From positions 1-22,453 of the forward strand of contig CAYGNP010000026.1 of NCBI GenBank assembly GCA_964351365.1: 22,453 nt of DNA, in the 5' to 3' direction. The notes beneath the pieces were generated by a model that saw nothing but the letters and a program-made list of their open reading frames with translations, was not told where the DNA came from and made no database searches. Positions 1-5,654 of this stretch are shown one piece after another. A program made the translations under genes and the position numbers. Within the stretch, counting starts at the first letter, position 1, and each line of letters starts with the position of its first letter. Source of the DNA: UBA1672 sp964351365. Its GTDB lineage: Bacteria; Pseudomonadota; Alphaproteobacteria; Micavibrionales; Micavibrionaceae.

Positions 1-1375
1 AATTTTGCGGCATTTTACGGCCCACAAGGTCGAGCGCCTGAATGCCGTTTGTGCCCTCATAGATTTGGGCGATGCGGGCGTCGCGGACATATTGCTCTAC
101 GCCCCACTCCCAAATGTAGCCATGGCCGCCGTAGATCTGCACGGCAAGGTTGGCGACCTCTGATCCCATATCGGTCTGGTATGCCTTAAGGATTGGCGTC
201 ATGAGGGCGACGGTGTCGTCAGCGCGCTCACGTTCCTTGGGGTCTTCGTGTTTCAGGGCGATATCAGCCTGCATACCGACCCAATAGCTCATAGCGCGGG
301 CACCTTCGGTGAAGGCCTTGCCGATCAGAAGCATACGGCGTACGTCCGGGTGTACGATAATCGGGTCTGCTGGTTTGTCCGGGGCTTTGGCACCGGTCAG
401 GCTGCGCATTTGCAGGCGGTCTTTGGCGTATACAAGCGCGTTTTGATAGGCAACTTCGGCGATGCCAAGGCCTTGCATGGCCACGCCTAGCCTTGCATCA
501 TTCATCATGGCGAACATGGCGCGCAAGCCCTTATGCTTTTCGCCGACCAGCCAACCGGTGGCCTCGTCAAAATTCATGACGCAGGTGGCGTTGGCCTTGA
601 TGCCCATTTTATGCTCAAGCGAGCCGCACGATACTGCGTTACGATCGCCGATGCTGCTGTCCTCATTGGGGATGAATTTGGGGACGATGAACAGGGATAT
701 GCCTTTTACGCCCTCTGGAGCATCCGGCAATTTTGCCAAAACAAGGTGGATGATGTTTTCGGTGAGATCATGTTCGCCTGCGGAGATGAAAATCTTGGTG
801 CCGGTGATTTTATGGCTGCCGTCTTTTTGCGGGTCTGCCTTGGTTTTGATCAGTCCCAAATCTGTGCCGCAATGCGGCTCTGTGAGGCACATCGTGCCCG
901 ACCAAATGCCTTCGACAATTTTAGGGATGTAGAGCTGTTTCAGCTCATCGGTGCCGAATTTATGCAGCGCCTCGTACGCGCCGTAAGACAGGCCGGGATA
1001 CATGCCGAGCGACATATTGGCCGAGCAGATCATTTCCTTCATCGCGGTGTTGATGACCTGTGGCATGCCCATGCCGCCATATTCGGGGTCGCAGGCAAGG
1101 CCGCACCAGCCATTTTCGGCGAATGTCTGGTAAGCTTCCTTAAAGCCAGCGGGCGTTGTCACCACACCATCCTTGAGTATGCAGCCTTCCTTATCACCGG
1201 ATTGGTTGAGGGGGAAGAATACTTCTTCACAGAGCTTGCCGCCCTCCTCCAGGATCTGATCGCCAAGCTCGGCAGAGAATTCCTCGTAGTCCTTGAGGGT
1301 TGAGAGCTCGTTCACGCCCAAAACCTCGTTCATTATAAAACGCATGTCATCAAGTGGCGGGGTGTATACGGGCAT
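1..1375 (-). CDS. Acyl-CoA dehydrogenase, long form (N-terminal 458 residues)
   Basis: FAD-dependent acyl-CoA alpha,beta-dehydrogenase feeding electrons to ETF. The reading frame is open from the ATG at 1375 through the left window edge, giving 458 residues. The N-terminus (MPVYTPPLDDMRFIMNEVLG) is the extension typical of the long acyl-CoA dehydrogenases that include DmdC-like methylmercaptopropionyl-CoA dehydrogenases, usually near 600 residues, so about 130-140 C-terminal residues are probably outside the window. The segment MCLTEPHCGTDLGL is the flavin/substrate loop, and YEGTNGIQ near the edge places the catalytic base at about Glu440. An AGGAGA ribosome site lies just upstream of the ATG. 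The gene diverges from the antiporter. The exact acyl substrate cannot be read from the sequence. Confidence 0.93.
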   Translation of the reverse strand, partial: MPVYTPPLDDMRFIMNEVLGVNELSTLKDYEEFSAELGDQILEEGGKLCEEVFFPLNQSGDKEGCILKDGVVTTPAGFKEAYQTFAENGWCGLACDPEYGGMGMPQVINTAMKEMICSANMSLGMYPGLSYGAYEALHKFGTDELKQLYIPKIVEGIWSGTMCLTEPHCGTDLGLIKTKADPQKDGSHKITGTKIFISAGEHDLTENIIHLVLAKLPDAPEGVKGISLFIVPKFIPNEDSSIGDRNAVSCGSLEHKMGIKANATCVMNFDEATGWLVGEKHKGLRAMFAMMNDARLGVAMQGLGIAEVAYQNALVYAKDRLQMRSLTGAKAPDKPADPIIVHPDVRRMLLIGKAFTEGARAMSYWVGMQADIALKHEDPKERERADDTVALMTPILKAYQTDMGSEVANLAVQIYGGHGYIWEWGVEQYVRDARIAQIYEGTNGIQALDLVGRKMPQN

Positions 1376-1470
1376 GGAGTCTCCTGTTTATTTTAGCTTT
1401 TATTATATCAGAAATTCTTCAAAAATCTGCATGTATTACGCGTATCAATCGTGTTCTTTTTGGGGTAAGG

Positions 1471-1506
1471 TTGGAAATATTTTTTGTGCAGGGTATATTT
1501 TAACTA
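1471..1506 (+). promoter_or_regulatory. Possible sigma70-type promoter of the antiporter gene
   Basis: TTGGAA at 1471-1476 and TATATT at 1494-1499 are separated by 17 bases. The predicted transcription start falls at or within a base or two of the ATG at 1506, so the mRNA would be leaderless. An AGGG-like stretch near 1490 would then lie upstream of the transcript and could not act as a ribosome site. This is a motif match only; another promoter further upstream is possible. Confidence 0.3.
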
Positions 1507-2729
1507 TGGATGAACATCACGCCCTTACGCATCTTGCGTCTATCCTTGCCGCGGCGTTTGTCGGCGGAGCAGTTTTTCGCAAGCTGAAACAGCCGGTTCT
1601 GGTTGGCTATATTATTGTCGGTCTTGTGCTTGGCCCCTCTTTTCTGGGGATTGTGCAGGGAGAAAAAGAAGTTTCCCTTCTTGCAGAGCTGGGGATTTTG
1701 TTGCTTTTGTTCATTGTCGGGATGGAGATTGATCTTAAATCCTTTAAGTCCGTTTCAAAGATTTCACTGATTACCTGCGGGGCGCAGATTGGTATTGGGC
1801 TTTTTGCCATGGCCGTACTTGGTTTCATTTTTCAATGGCCGATCAATCAATCAATATTGCTTGGCTTTTCTGTTGCCCTCAGCAGCACAGCGGTTGCGCT
1901 TAAAATCCTTGAGGATATGGGATTGCGTTCGAGCAATATCGGGCAATCGAGTGTGGGCATTCTGGTTGCGCAGGATCTTGCCTTTATTCCGATGGTGCTG
2001 ATTATCGGCGCGCTCAGCACCGGGGAGGGGTTTAATTATGATGGGCTCATTACGCTCGGTCTTGCGGTTACTTTCATGGCAGGATTTATTTATTTGCTGT
2101 CGAAAAAGCCGAAAGTTTTTCAGGCCGTTTGGGATAAATTTGATGATTGGAAAAGCGATGCCATGCAGGGGCAAACCGCTATAACGGCGCTTGCGTTTTG
2201 TTTCAGCGCGGCAGCGATTGCTGGTTTGCTTGGACTTTCGGCTGCCTATGGCGCGTTTCTTGCCGGTATCGCCCTTGGTCATACGATTGGGAAAAAGGAG
2301 CTGGAGGAGCACACAAAACCGATTTTTGATGTCACAATCATGGTGTTTTTTCTCTCGATTGGTTTGCTGATTGATCTAGATTTTTTATGGACTAATTTGT
2401 GGGCGGCGCTGTCGCTGCTGTTTATTACCATGTTGCTGAAGACGGTTGTGAATTACCGGGTTTTGCGCTGGCAGGGGATGGAGAAGGAAGAAGCCTATGT
2501 TGCGGGGGCAGTGCTTGCGCAGATCGGAGAATTTTCATTTATTCTGGCGGCGATGGGTCTGGCGGCAAATACAATTGATAGTGATGGTTATAAGTATGTT
2601 GTTGCGATTATCTCGCTCAGTCTGCTCGCGACGCCATTATGGCTTTATCTTGTTGATAAGCGCGATATTCTCAAGAAGCTTGATCTGGTTAAAGCTGTTA
2701 AACGTAGAGTGAAGAAGAAGAAAACTTAA
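1506..2729 (+). CDS. CPA2-family monovalent cation/proton antiporter
   Basis: Integral inner-membrane antiporter of the Na+/H+ exchanger superfamily (KefB/RosB/GerN-like), 407 residues, exchanging H+ for Na+ or K+. The protein is a continuous series of about 12-13 hydrophobic helices. It begins MDEHHALTHLASILAAAFVG, followed by the family-typical phrase KLKQPVLVGYIIVGLVLGP. It contains the helix-break segment GFSVALSSTAVALKILED and ends in a lysine-rich tail (VKRRVKKKKT). There is no cytosolic TrkA-N/RCK domain, unlike KefB/KefC. The frame stays open upstream to 1293, but that extension runs back over the divergent promoter and the acyl-CoA dehydrogenase start, so 1506 is the better start. 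Ion specificity is not visible. Confidence 0.9.
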   Translation: MDEHHALTHLASILAAAFVGGAVFRKLKQPVLVGYIIVGLVLGPSFLGIVQGEKEVSLLAELGILLLLFIVGMEIDLKSFKSVSKISLITCGAQIGIGLFAMAVLGFIFQWPINQSILLGFSVALSSTAVALKILEDMGLRSSNIGQSSVGILVAQDLAFIPMVLIIGALSTGEGFNYDGLITLGLAVTFMAGFIYLLSKKPKVFQAVWDKFDDWKSDAMQGQTAITALAFCFSAAAIAGLLGLSAAYGAFLAGIALGHTIGKKELEEHTKPIFDVTIMVFFLSIGLLIDLDFLWTNLWAALSLLFITMLLKTVVNYRVLRWQGMEKEEAYVAGAVLAQIGEFSFILAAMGLAANTIDSDGYKYVVAIISLSLLATPLWLYLVDKRDILKKLDLVKAVKRRVKKKKT

Positions 2730-3559
2730 GTCTCTAACTTTTCTATCTTTACCGTGCCTGCGTGCGCTGTCATGAATGCGTTTTTCGGAACTTCCATCCA
2801 TTTATCGCTGAGGCGATCGAGGGGTTCCGAGACAGCGATCACTCCGGATTCGGGCAGTGAGTCGCAATTTTCGGTTAAATCTTTCATGCATGACATATCT
2901 GTGGAATAAAACTGGCTTTTGGTTGCCTCTTTTCCTGATGCATAGCGGATGGTGTAGATTTTCTCGCCGTCGCTGAGTGCGCAAGAGAGGTTCAGGCCAA
3001 TGCCCAGCCCCTTGGATTTTTGTATTTTTTCCAAAAAAGAAATCATTTTTTCGAGGGCGATTTTTGGATTTTTTTCAAGCCCATAGCTGAGCGCTAAATA
3101 AAAACAGGTTTCACTGTCCGTTGTCCCTTCGATTTGGGAAAACAGAGCCGGCGTGATCTCAAATTGTAGATCACGCTTGATTTTAGAAAAATGATTTACA
3201 TCGCCGTTATGCTGGAAGAGCCAATTTTTATATTTGAAGGGGTGTGAGTTGGAGCGCTGCACTTTTCCATGTGTGCTGGCGCGAATATGGGCCATGAAAA
3301 TATGTGCTTGTGTTTGGGAGCAAATTTCATGGAGGTTTTCATCGTTCCAGGCGGGCATAGAATCCTTGAACAGGCCGGGTTCGGCTTTTTTATCATACCA
3401 ACCAACGCCAAAGCCATCGCCGTTTGTTGCCCAGAGTCTGCCGTCGGGTTTAAAGTTCAACTTCGTGTCGAGGGCTTGCTCAACCAGAGAATGTGCGGGG
3501 CGCGTGACAAGCTCGTCCATGAATATGGCCTGTCCTGTGTAAGCGATCCATCTGCACAT
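2726..3559 (-). CDS. Class II glutamine amidotransferase (YafJ-like)
   Basis: N-terminal-nucleophile glutaminase domain protein of 277 residues. The start at 3559 puts Cys directly after the initiator Met (MCRWIAYTG), as required for the Ntn nucleophile after Met removal; a longer frame up to 3658 would bury it. AGGA at 3567-3570, seven bases from this ATG, supports the choice. Other conserved pieces are NGDGFGVGWY (46-55), AHIRAS (90-95) and HNGD (117-120). No acceptor/synthase domain is fused, as in YafJ/EgtC-like stand-alone proteins, so the physiological amide acceptor is unknown. It converges on the antiporter gene with a four-base stop overlap. It lies just outside the left boundary of the mobile element. 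Confidence 0.9.
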   Translation of the reverse strand: MCRWIAYTGQAIFMDELVTRPAHSLVEQALDTKLNFKPDGRLWATNGDGFGVGWYDKKAEPGLFKDSMPAWNDENLHEICSQTQAHIFMAHIRASTHGKVQRSNSHPFKYKNWLFQHNGDVNHFSKIKRDLQFEITPALFSQIEGTTDSETCFYLALSYGLEKNPKIALEKMISFLEKIQKSKGLGIGLNLSCALSDGEKIYTIRYASGKEATKSQFYSTDMSCMKDLTENCDSLPESGVIAVSEPLDRLSDKWMEVPKNAFMTAHAGTVKIEKLET

Positions 3560-3592
3560 GTTGTTTTCCTCTGAAGACAGAATTTGTGAGTG

Positions 3593-3617
3593 AAAATGGA
3601 GCAGTGAAGGGATTTGA
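3593..3617. repeat. Distal attachment-site copy (attL)
   Basis: AAAATGGAGC, then AGTGAAGGGATT, then TGA. This repeats the tRNA-Gly 3' region at 10400-10425 except for one missing G after AAAATGGAGC and one T in place of C. It covers the CCA end, acceptor strand and T-arm of the tRNA in the same orientation. The deletion falls in the acceptor strand, so this copy is no longer a good tRNA end. Confidence 0.85.
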
Positions 3618-3671
3618 TTTTTAATCGCAAGTAATTTATATAAAACAATAAAATACAATTCGAATTTAAAA

Positions 3672-3692
3672 ATGCCCCCAATAATGCCCCCA
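3672..3692. repeat. Paired ATGCCCCCA integrase arm-site candidates, left end
   Basis: Two perfect copies of ATGCCCCCA start at 3672 and 3684, twelve bases apart and about 55 bases inside the attachment copy. The same nonamer recurs inside the right end at 10252-10313, also with a 12-base step. Position and sharing between both ends suggest binding sites for the N-terminal arm-binding domain of the integrase; binding itself is inferred. Confidence 0.65.
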
Positions 3693-3746
3693 TTTAATTT
3701 AAAGACTTATATTTTTTGCCTATTACTATCAAATACAATATCAGAA

Positions 3747-3780
3747 ATTTCTGTCAGTCAAACCCCTATATATGCGGATT
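3747..3780 (+). repeat. Imperfect direct repeat, copy 1 (upstream of secreted-protein gene)
   Basis: About 27 of 34 positions match copy 2 at 4288-4320. The conserved blocks are ATTT, TGTCAG, TATA and GCGGATT. It lies 100 bases before the start of the small secreted-protein gene and overlaps the palindrome CAGAAATTTCTG. It could be a shared promoter/operator or the scar of a cassette boundary. Confidence 0.5.
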
Positions 3781-3880
3781 TATGAAGAATTTTTCCTAAA
3801 TAATTTGTTAGATTAAAGACTTTCCTATTCATCTCGGCTGTGATTTAACCATGGGTATTATTACTAAAGGAAAATTATTT

Positions 3881-4177
3881 ATGAGCATATTTAAGTTTAC
3901 GCCCGCACTAATCATTGCCTTGCTGGTAATGTCATCTAGCGCATTTGCCATGGTTTTTGGTGGCTCTAATCTTGGAATCATGGGCTATCCCAAACATTCA
4001 TGTTCTAAGCCCTACAAACCTTTTGAGTTTACCAGCCAGTTTGAAGTCGATAATTATAATCGTCAGTTGGCGATGTATATTGGATGTATTAAAGAATATG
4101 TTGAAAATGCTAATAACGATATCGAACGCATTCAAGAAGCTGCTAAAAGCGCTATTGACGAAGCAAAATCATTGTAG
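3881..4177 (+). CDS. Small secreted protein of unknown function (98 aa)
   Basis: A Sec signal peptide is visible: MSIFKF, then a hydrophobic stretch through ALLVMSS, with a cleavage site after SAFA (about residue 23). The mature part is about 75 residues, hydrophilic, with two cysteines (HSCSKP and YIGCIKEY) that could form a disulfide, and a C-terminal helix rich in Glu, Asn and Ala. An ATG at 3851 is in frame but would put ten residues before the signal. AAAGGA at 3866-3871 lies nine bases from 3881, so 3881 is preferred. Small proteins with a KPYKPF-like stretch and this spacing of two cysteines recur in alphaproteobacteria, as far as I remember, without a known function. It is the only obvious exported cargo of the element and is flanked by imperfect direct repeats. 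Confidence 0.75.
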   Translation: MSIFKFTPALIIALLVMSSSAFAMVFGGSNLGIMGYPKHSCSKPYKPFEFTSQFEVDNYNRQLAMYIGCIKEYVENANNDIERIQEAAKSAIDEAKSL

Positions 4178-4287
4178 GTCATAATTGGGTATGAAATAAA
4201 TGCCTAAAATATCATAATTTCAAGAACTTTATCTTAGGTTAAACATTGTCTTGGAAGCCCCTCAAAAAGCCTGCTTTCAAAATCCTG

Positions 4288-4320
4288 ATTTTTGTCAGAC
4301 CAACACATATAAAGCGGATT
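4288..4320 (+). repeat. Imperfect direct repeat, copy 2 (downstream of secreted-protein gene)
   Basis: Matches copy 1 at 3747-3780 in the blocks ATTT, TGTCAG, TATA and GCGGATT, with one base less in the TATA segment. It begins about 110 bases after the stop of the secreted-protein gene and is followed at once by a terminator-like hairpin. Confidence 0.5.
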
Positions 4321-4323
4321 GAT

Positions 4324-4347
4324 ACCCCTTTCGCGGGGGTGCTTTTT
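4324..4347 (+). terminator. Rho-independent terminator
   Basis: ACCCC (4324-4328) pairs with GGGGT just upstream of GCTTTTT, with the loop TTTCGCG between them. It lies between the rightward secreted-protein gene and the leftward gene ending at 4368. Further C and G runs (4351-4369) could form a hairpin on the opposite strand. Confidence 0.6.
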
Positions 4348-4367
4348 GTAGGGGCGTGATACCCCCC

Positions 4368-4958
4368 CTATACAATTTTGTCTTGATACTTTTCGAAACG
4401 GCTTGCCATGAGTTCCATCGCTAAATCGTTATAATATTTATACTTATCGTACAGCTTTACAAACGTTGTGTGATGCATCCCTTTGGGCTTTGTCTCCGGC
4501 AACCCTTCCAACTTAGCAGCATACTTATTTCGCATAGCAAGAGCGCGGTCGAAATCTGTTTGGCGTTGTGAAGGATACAATTCATTAAATGCGTAGCGCG
4601 ATAGAAAGCGTCCGTCTTCTGGGTGCAAATAAAGCACCGTGACACGCTTATCTGTTTCGGGGCAGTGAAACCAGTACCGATAACCTCCAAAATTCATAGA
4701 GGAGCGTGATAGGCGTATTGTGTAGTCATGTTGGTCTGTTTCGTTGAGGCCATACTTTACGTGTAGTGTGGCGTTGTCATCATCTTGAGTGCTGGATTTG
4801 AATTGAATACGGGCTTCGAGCTGACCGTCTTTATCACGCCAGTCTATGATGCCGCTCTTGCTTGCACCGTCTTCAATGACAGATTGGCAGCGCAAGTTGC
4901 TCATAATAAGTGATATATATTCGCTTAAATTATGTGTTTTGCGTTTCCTTTTCAACAT
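4368..4958 (-). CDS. Mobile-element-associated protein with an eroded zinc-ribbon region
   Basis: 196 residues. I recognise a family pattern found in islands and prophages of proteobacteria: an N-terminal beta-rich part, a segment reading roughly 'CP .. R-V .. LY .. F-C-R-x-C .. L-x-Y-x-SQ', and a C-terminal 'PKGMH-x-x-T' helix. Here the corresponding pieces are WFHCPETDKRVTVLYL, FLSRYAFNELYPSQRQ and KPKGMHHTTFVKLYDKY. Only one of the expected zinc-ribbon cysteines (in HCP) remains; the second pair is replaced by Ser and Phe/Ala. Function is unknown in the family. The start at 4958 lacks a clear ribosome site; Met19 (MSNLRC) is an alternative. The gene is separate from the replication operon. 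Confidence 0.75.
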   Translation of the reverse strand: MLKRKRKTHNLSEYISLIMSNLRCQSVIEDGASKSGIIDWRDKDGQLEARIQFKSSTQDDDNATLHVKYGLNETDQHDYTIRLSRSSMNFGGYRYWFHCPETDKRVTVLYLHPEDGRFLSRYAFNELYPSQRQTDFDRALAMRNKYAAKLEGLPETKPKGMHHTTFVKLYDKYKYYNDLAMELMASRFEKYQDKIV

Positions 4959-5031
4959 GCTTTATTTTATCATCTTTGTTATATTAGCGCAGGTTGTTTT
5001 TCACCTCTTTACCGATAATGTCACGCTCATA

Positions 5032-5303
5032 TGGTCAACCCCCTATAATTCAGTCCAGTTTTTAGTTAGTAGTTTTTTCCGAAAAACTCATTGAGAAAGG
5101 ATTGAGATATGACCAAGGGAAAGCGCCGCACGCCGGAGCAGATTATTCGTAAACTTAGGCAAGCGGAAGTGTTGTCAGGGCAGGGTAAAACGGTTGATCA
5201 GATATGCCGGGAGCTTGGCGTGTCGGACGCAACCTATTACAAATGGCGCAAGGAGTATGGTGGCATGGGCATGGATCAGGCGCGTCACGTTGAGCTCTTT
5301 TGA
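5032..5303 (+). pseudogene. IS3-family left end with truncated orfA
   Basis: The frame at 5109-5303 begins MTKGKRRTPEQIIRKLRQAE and continues through a helix-turn-helix (KTVDQICRELGVSDATYYKW) to KEYGGMGMDQAR, the usual N-terminal half of IS3-family OrfA, which is normally 85-100 residues. Similarity then stops, and HVELF plus a stop follow. The leucine-zipper half of OrfA and all of OrfB (DDE transposase) are missing. AAAGGATTGAG just before the ATG and a perfect TATAAT at 5044-5049 look like the native IS leader. The IS left terminus is probably near 5032 (TGGTCAACCCCC). The remnant cannot transpose. The break is near 5285. Confidence 0.8.
5042..5060 (+). repeat. CTATAATTCAGT repeat, copy 1 (IS left end)
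   Basis: CTATAATTCAGTCCAGTT at 5043-5060 matches 16 of 18 bases of a second copy at 5453-5470, in the same orientation. Both carry a perfect TATAAT. Here it sits in the presumed terminal region of the IS3 remnant. Confidence 0.6.
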
Positions 5304-5323
5304 AGGTCTGGCCACCTTCAAAA
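5298..5323. terminator. Strong 10-bp hairpin (possible two-way terminator)
   Basis: Arms TTTTGAAGGT and ACCTTCAAAA are perfectly complementary around a CTGGCC loop. Because the arms begin and end in T and A runs, the RNA from either strand would carry a stem ending in U residues. It overlaps the stop codon of the IS fragment. Termination is plausible, but the U-tract is paired within the stem rather than free. Confidence 0.4.
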
Positions 5324-5428
5324 TGCCCTCGTTCTAAGAGGGCCTTAGTACCCTCTAACAGGTAATGTATTGTTTGAATACTCATTTAGAATATTCTATA
5401 AAGCTAACATAAATATGTCAATAATAAT

Positions 5429-5459
5429 CTTGTAAGTTACAAGCGGCATTCTCTATAAT
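5429..5459 (+). promoter_or_regulatory. Promoter with an operator-like palindrome over the -35 box
   Basis: TTGTAA (5430-5435) and a perfect TATAAT (5454-5459) are 18 bases apart. The -35 lies inside the perfect inverted repeat CTTGTAA-G-TTACAAG (5429-5443), where a bound repressor would block RNA polymerase. The segment around the -10 (5453-5470) is also a near copy of the IS3 end at 5043-5060, so the promoter may derive from an IS end. Predicted start is near 5466. Confidence 0.5.
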
Positions 5460-5465
5460 TCAGTT

Positions 5466-5612
5466 CAATTAGCTAGGTGTTTAGCCGCAAGGCTTGGACA
5501 TACATTGCCGCCTCCCAGTCATAGACTGAGAAGCGACGTTTGACGGAACGCCATCCGCTAGTTGTGAGGTTTGAAAGCCCCAGCCATCCATATTGGACAA
5601 CCAATATTTTTG
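5466..5612 (+). ncRNA. Candidate structured non-coding RNA of the element
   Basis: The stretch runs from the predicted start of the promoter at 5430-5459 to a terminator at 5590-5611, about 147 bases, with no convincing frame on this strand. Visible helices are AGCC-GCAA-GGCT (5483-5494, a GNRA tetraloop), CAGTC-ATA-GACTG (5516-5528), CGTT/AACG (5537-5550), GGTT/AGCC near 5568-5579, and a possible closing pairing between CTAG at 5473-5476 and the CTAG near 5558. It converges on the primase/ATPase operon, ending about 43 bases beyond its stop. I do not recognise a known RNA class. It could be an antisense or immunity RNA, or the remnant of a lost gene. Confidence 0.4.
5590..5612 (+). terminator. 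Rho-independent terminator of the candidate RNA
   Basis: Perfect stem ATATTGG (5590-5596) / CCAATAT (5601-5607) with loop ACAA, followed by T through 5611. No equivalent T-run follows on the other strand, so it points rightward. Confidence 0.6.
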
Positions 5613-5654
5613 TAGCTTAATCACCGTCATAAAGCAAACCAACTTGCAGATTAT

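Larger units (their letters stand above)
3560..3880. other. Gene-free left end of the element
   Basis: No convincing gene in this 320-base stretch. It holds the ribosome site of the amidotransferase (3567-3570), the attachment copy, a 10-base palindrome AATTCGAATT (3657-3666), two ATGCCCCCA arm-site candidates (3672-3692), a 12-base palindrome CAGAAATTTCTG (3742-3753), the first of two imperfect repeats (3747-3780), and AT-rich DNA leading to the small secreted-protein gene. Confidence 0.7.
5304..5654. other. Gene-free, structure-rich region of the element
   Basis: No supported protein gene in these 350 bases. From left to right: the hairpin at 5298-5323; mutually exclusive stems at 5325-5356, where GAGGGC/AGAGGG can pair with GCCCTC before it or CCCTCT after it; an AT-rich stretch; the palindrome at 5429-5443; a promoter at 5430-5459; and a structured transcript candidate ending in a terminator at 5590-5611. 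A 49-codon frame on the minus strand (5481-5630) has no ribosome site and is not called. Confidence 0.6.

Noticed and set aside
533..1303. 256-residue frame on the plus strand
   Set aside because: It is antisense to the acyl-CoA dehydrogenase, whose minus-strand frame carries clear family motifs through the same stretch.
5298..5356. CRISPR or tracrRNA-like repeats
   Set aside because: The hairpins are different from one another, there is no regular repeat-spacer pattern and no cas gene in the window.
5155..5385. 76-residue minus-strand frame opposite the IS3 fragment
   Set aside because: Most of it is antisense to orfA, and its N-terminal part spans the hairpins at 5298-5356. No ribosome site.
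5481..5630. 49-codon minus-strand frame starting MTVIKLQKYW and an overlapping frame containing RRFSVYDWEAAMYVQALRLN
   Set aside because: No ribosome site or start in a sensible place. The second frame looks somewhat protein-like and might be the tail of a lost gene, but it opens with a stop just upstream; the plus-strand promoter, hairpins and terminator explain the region better.
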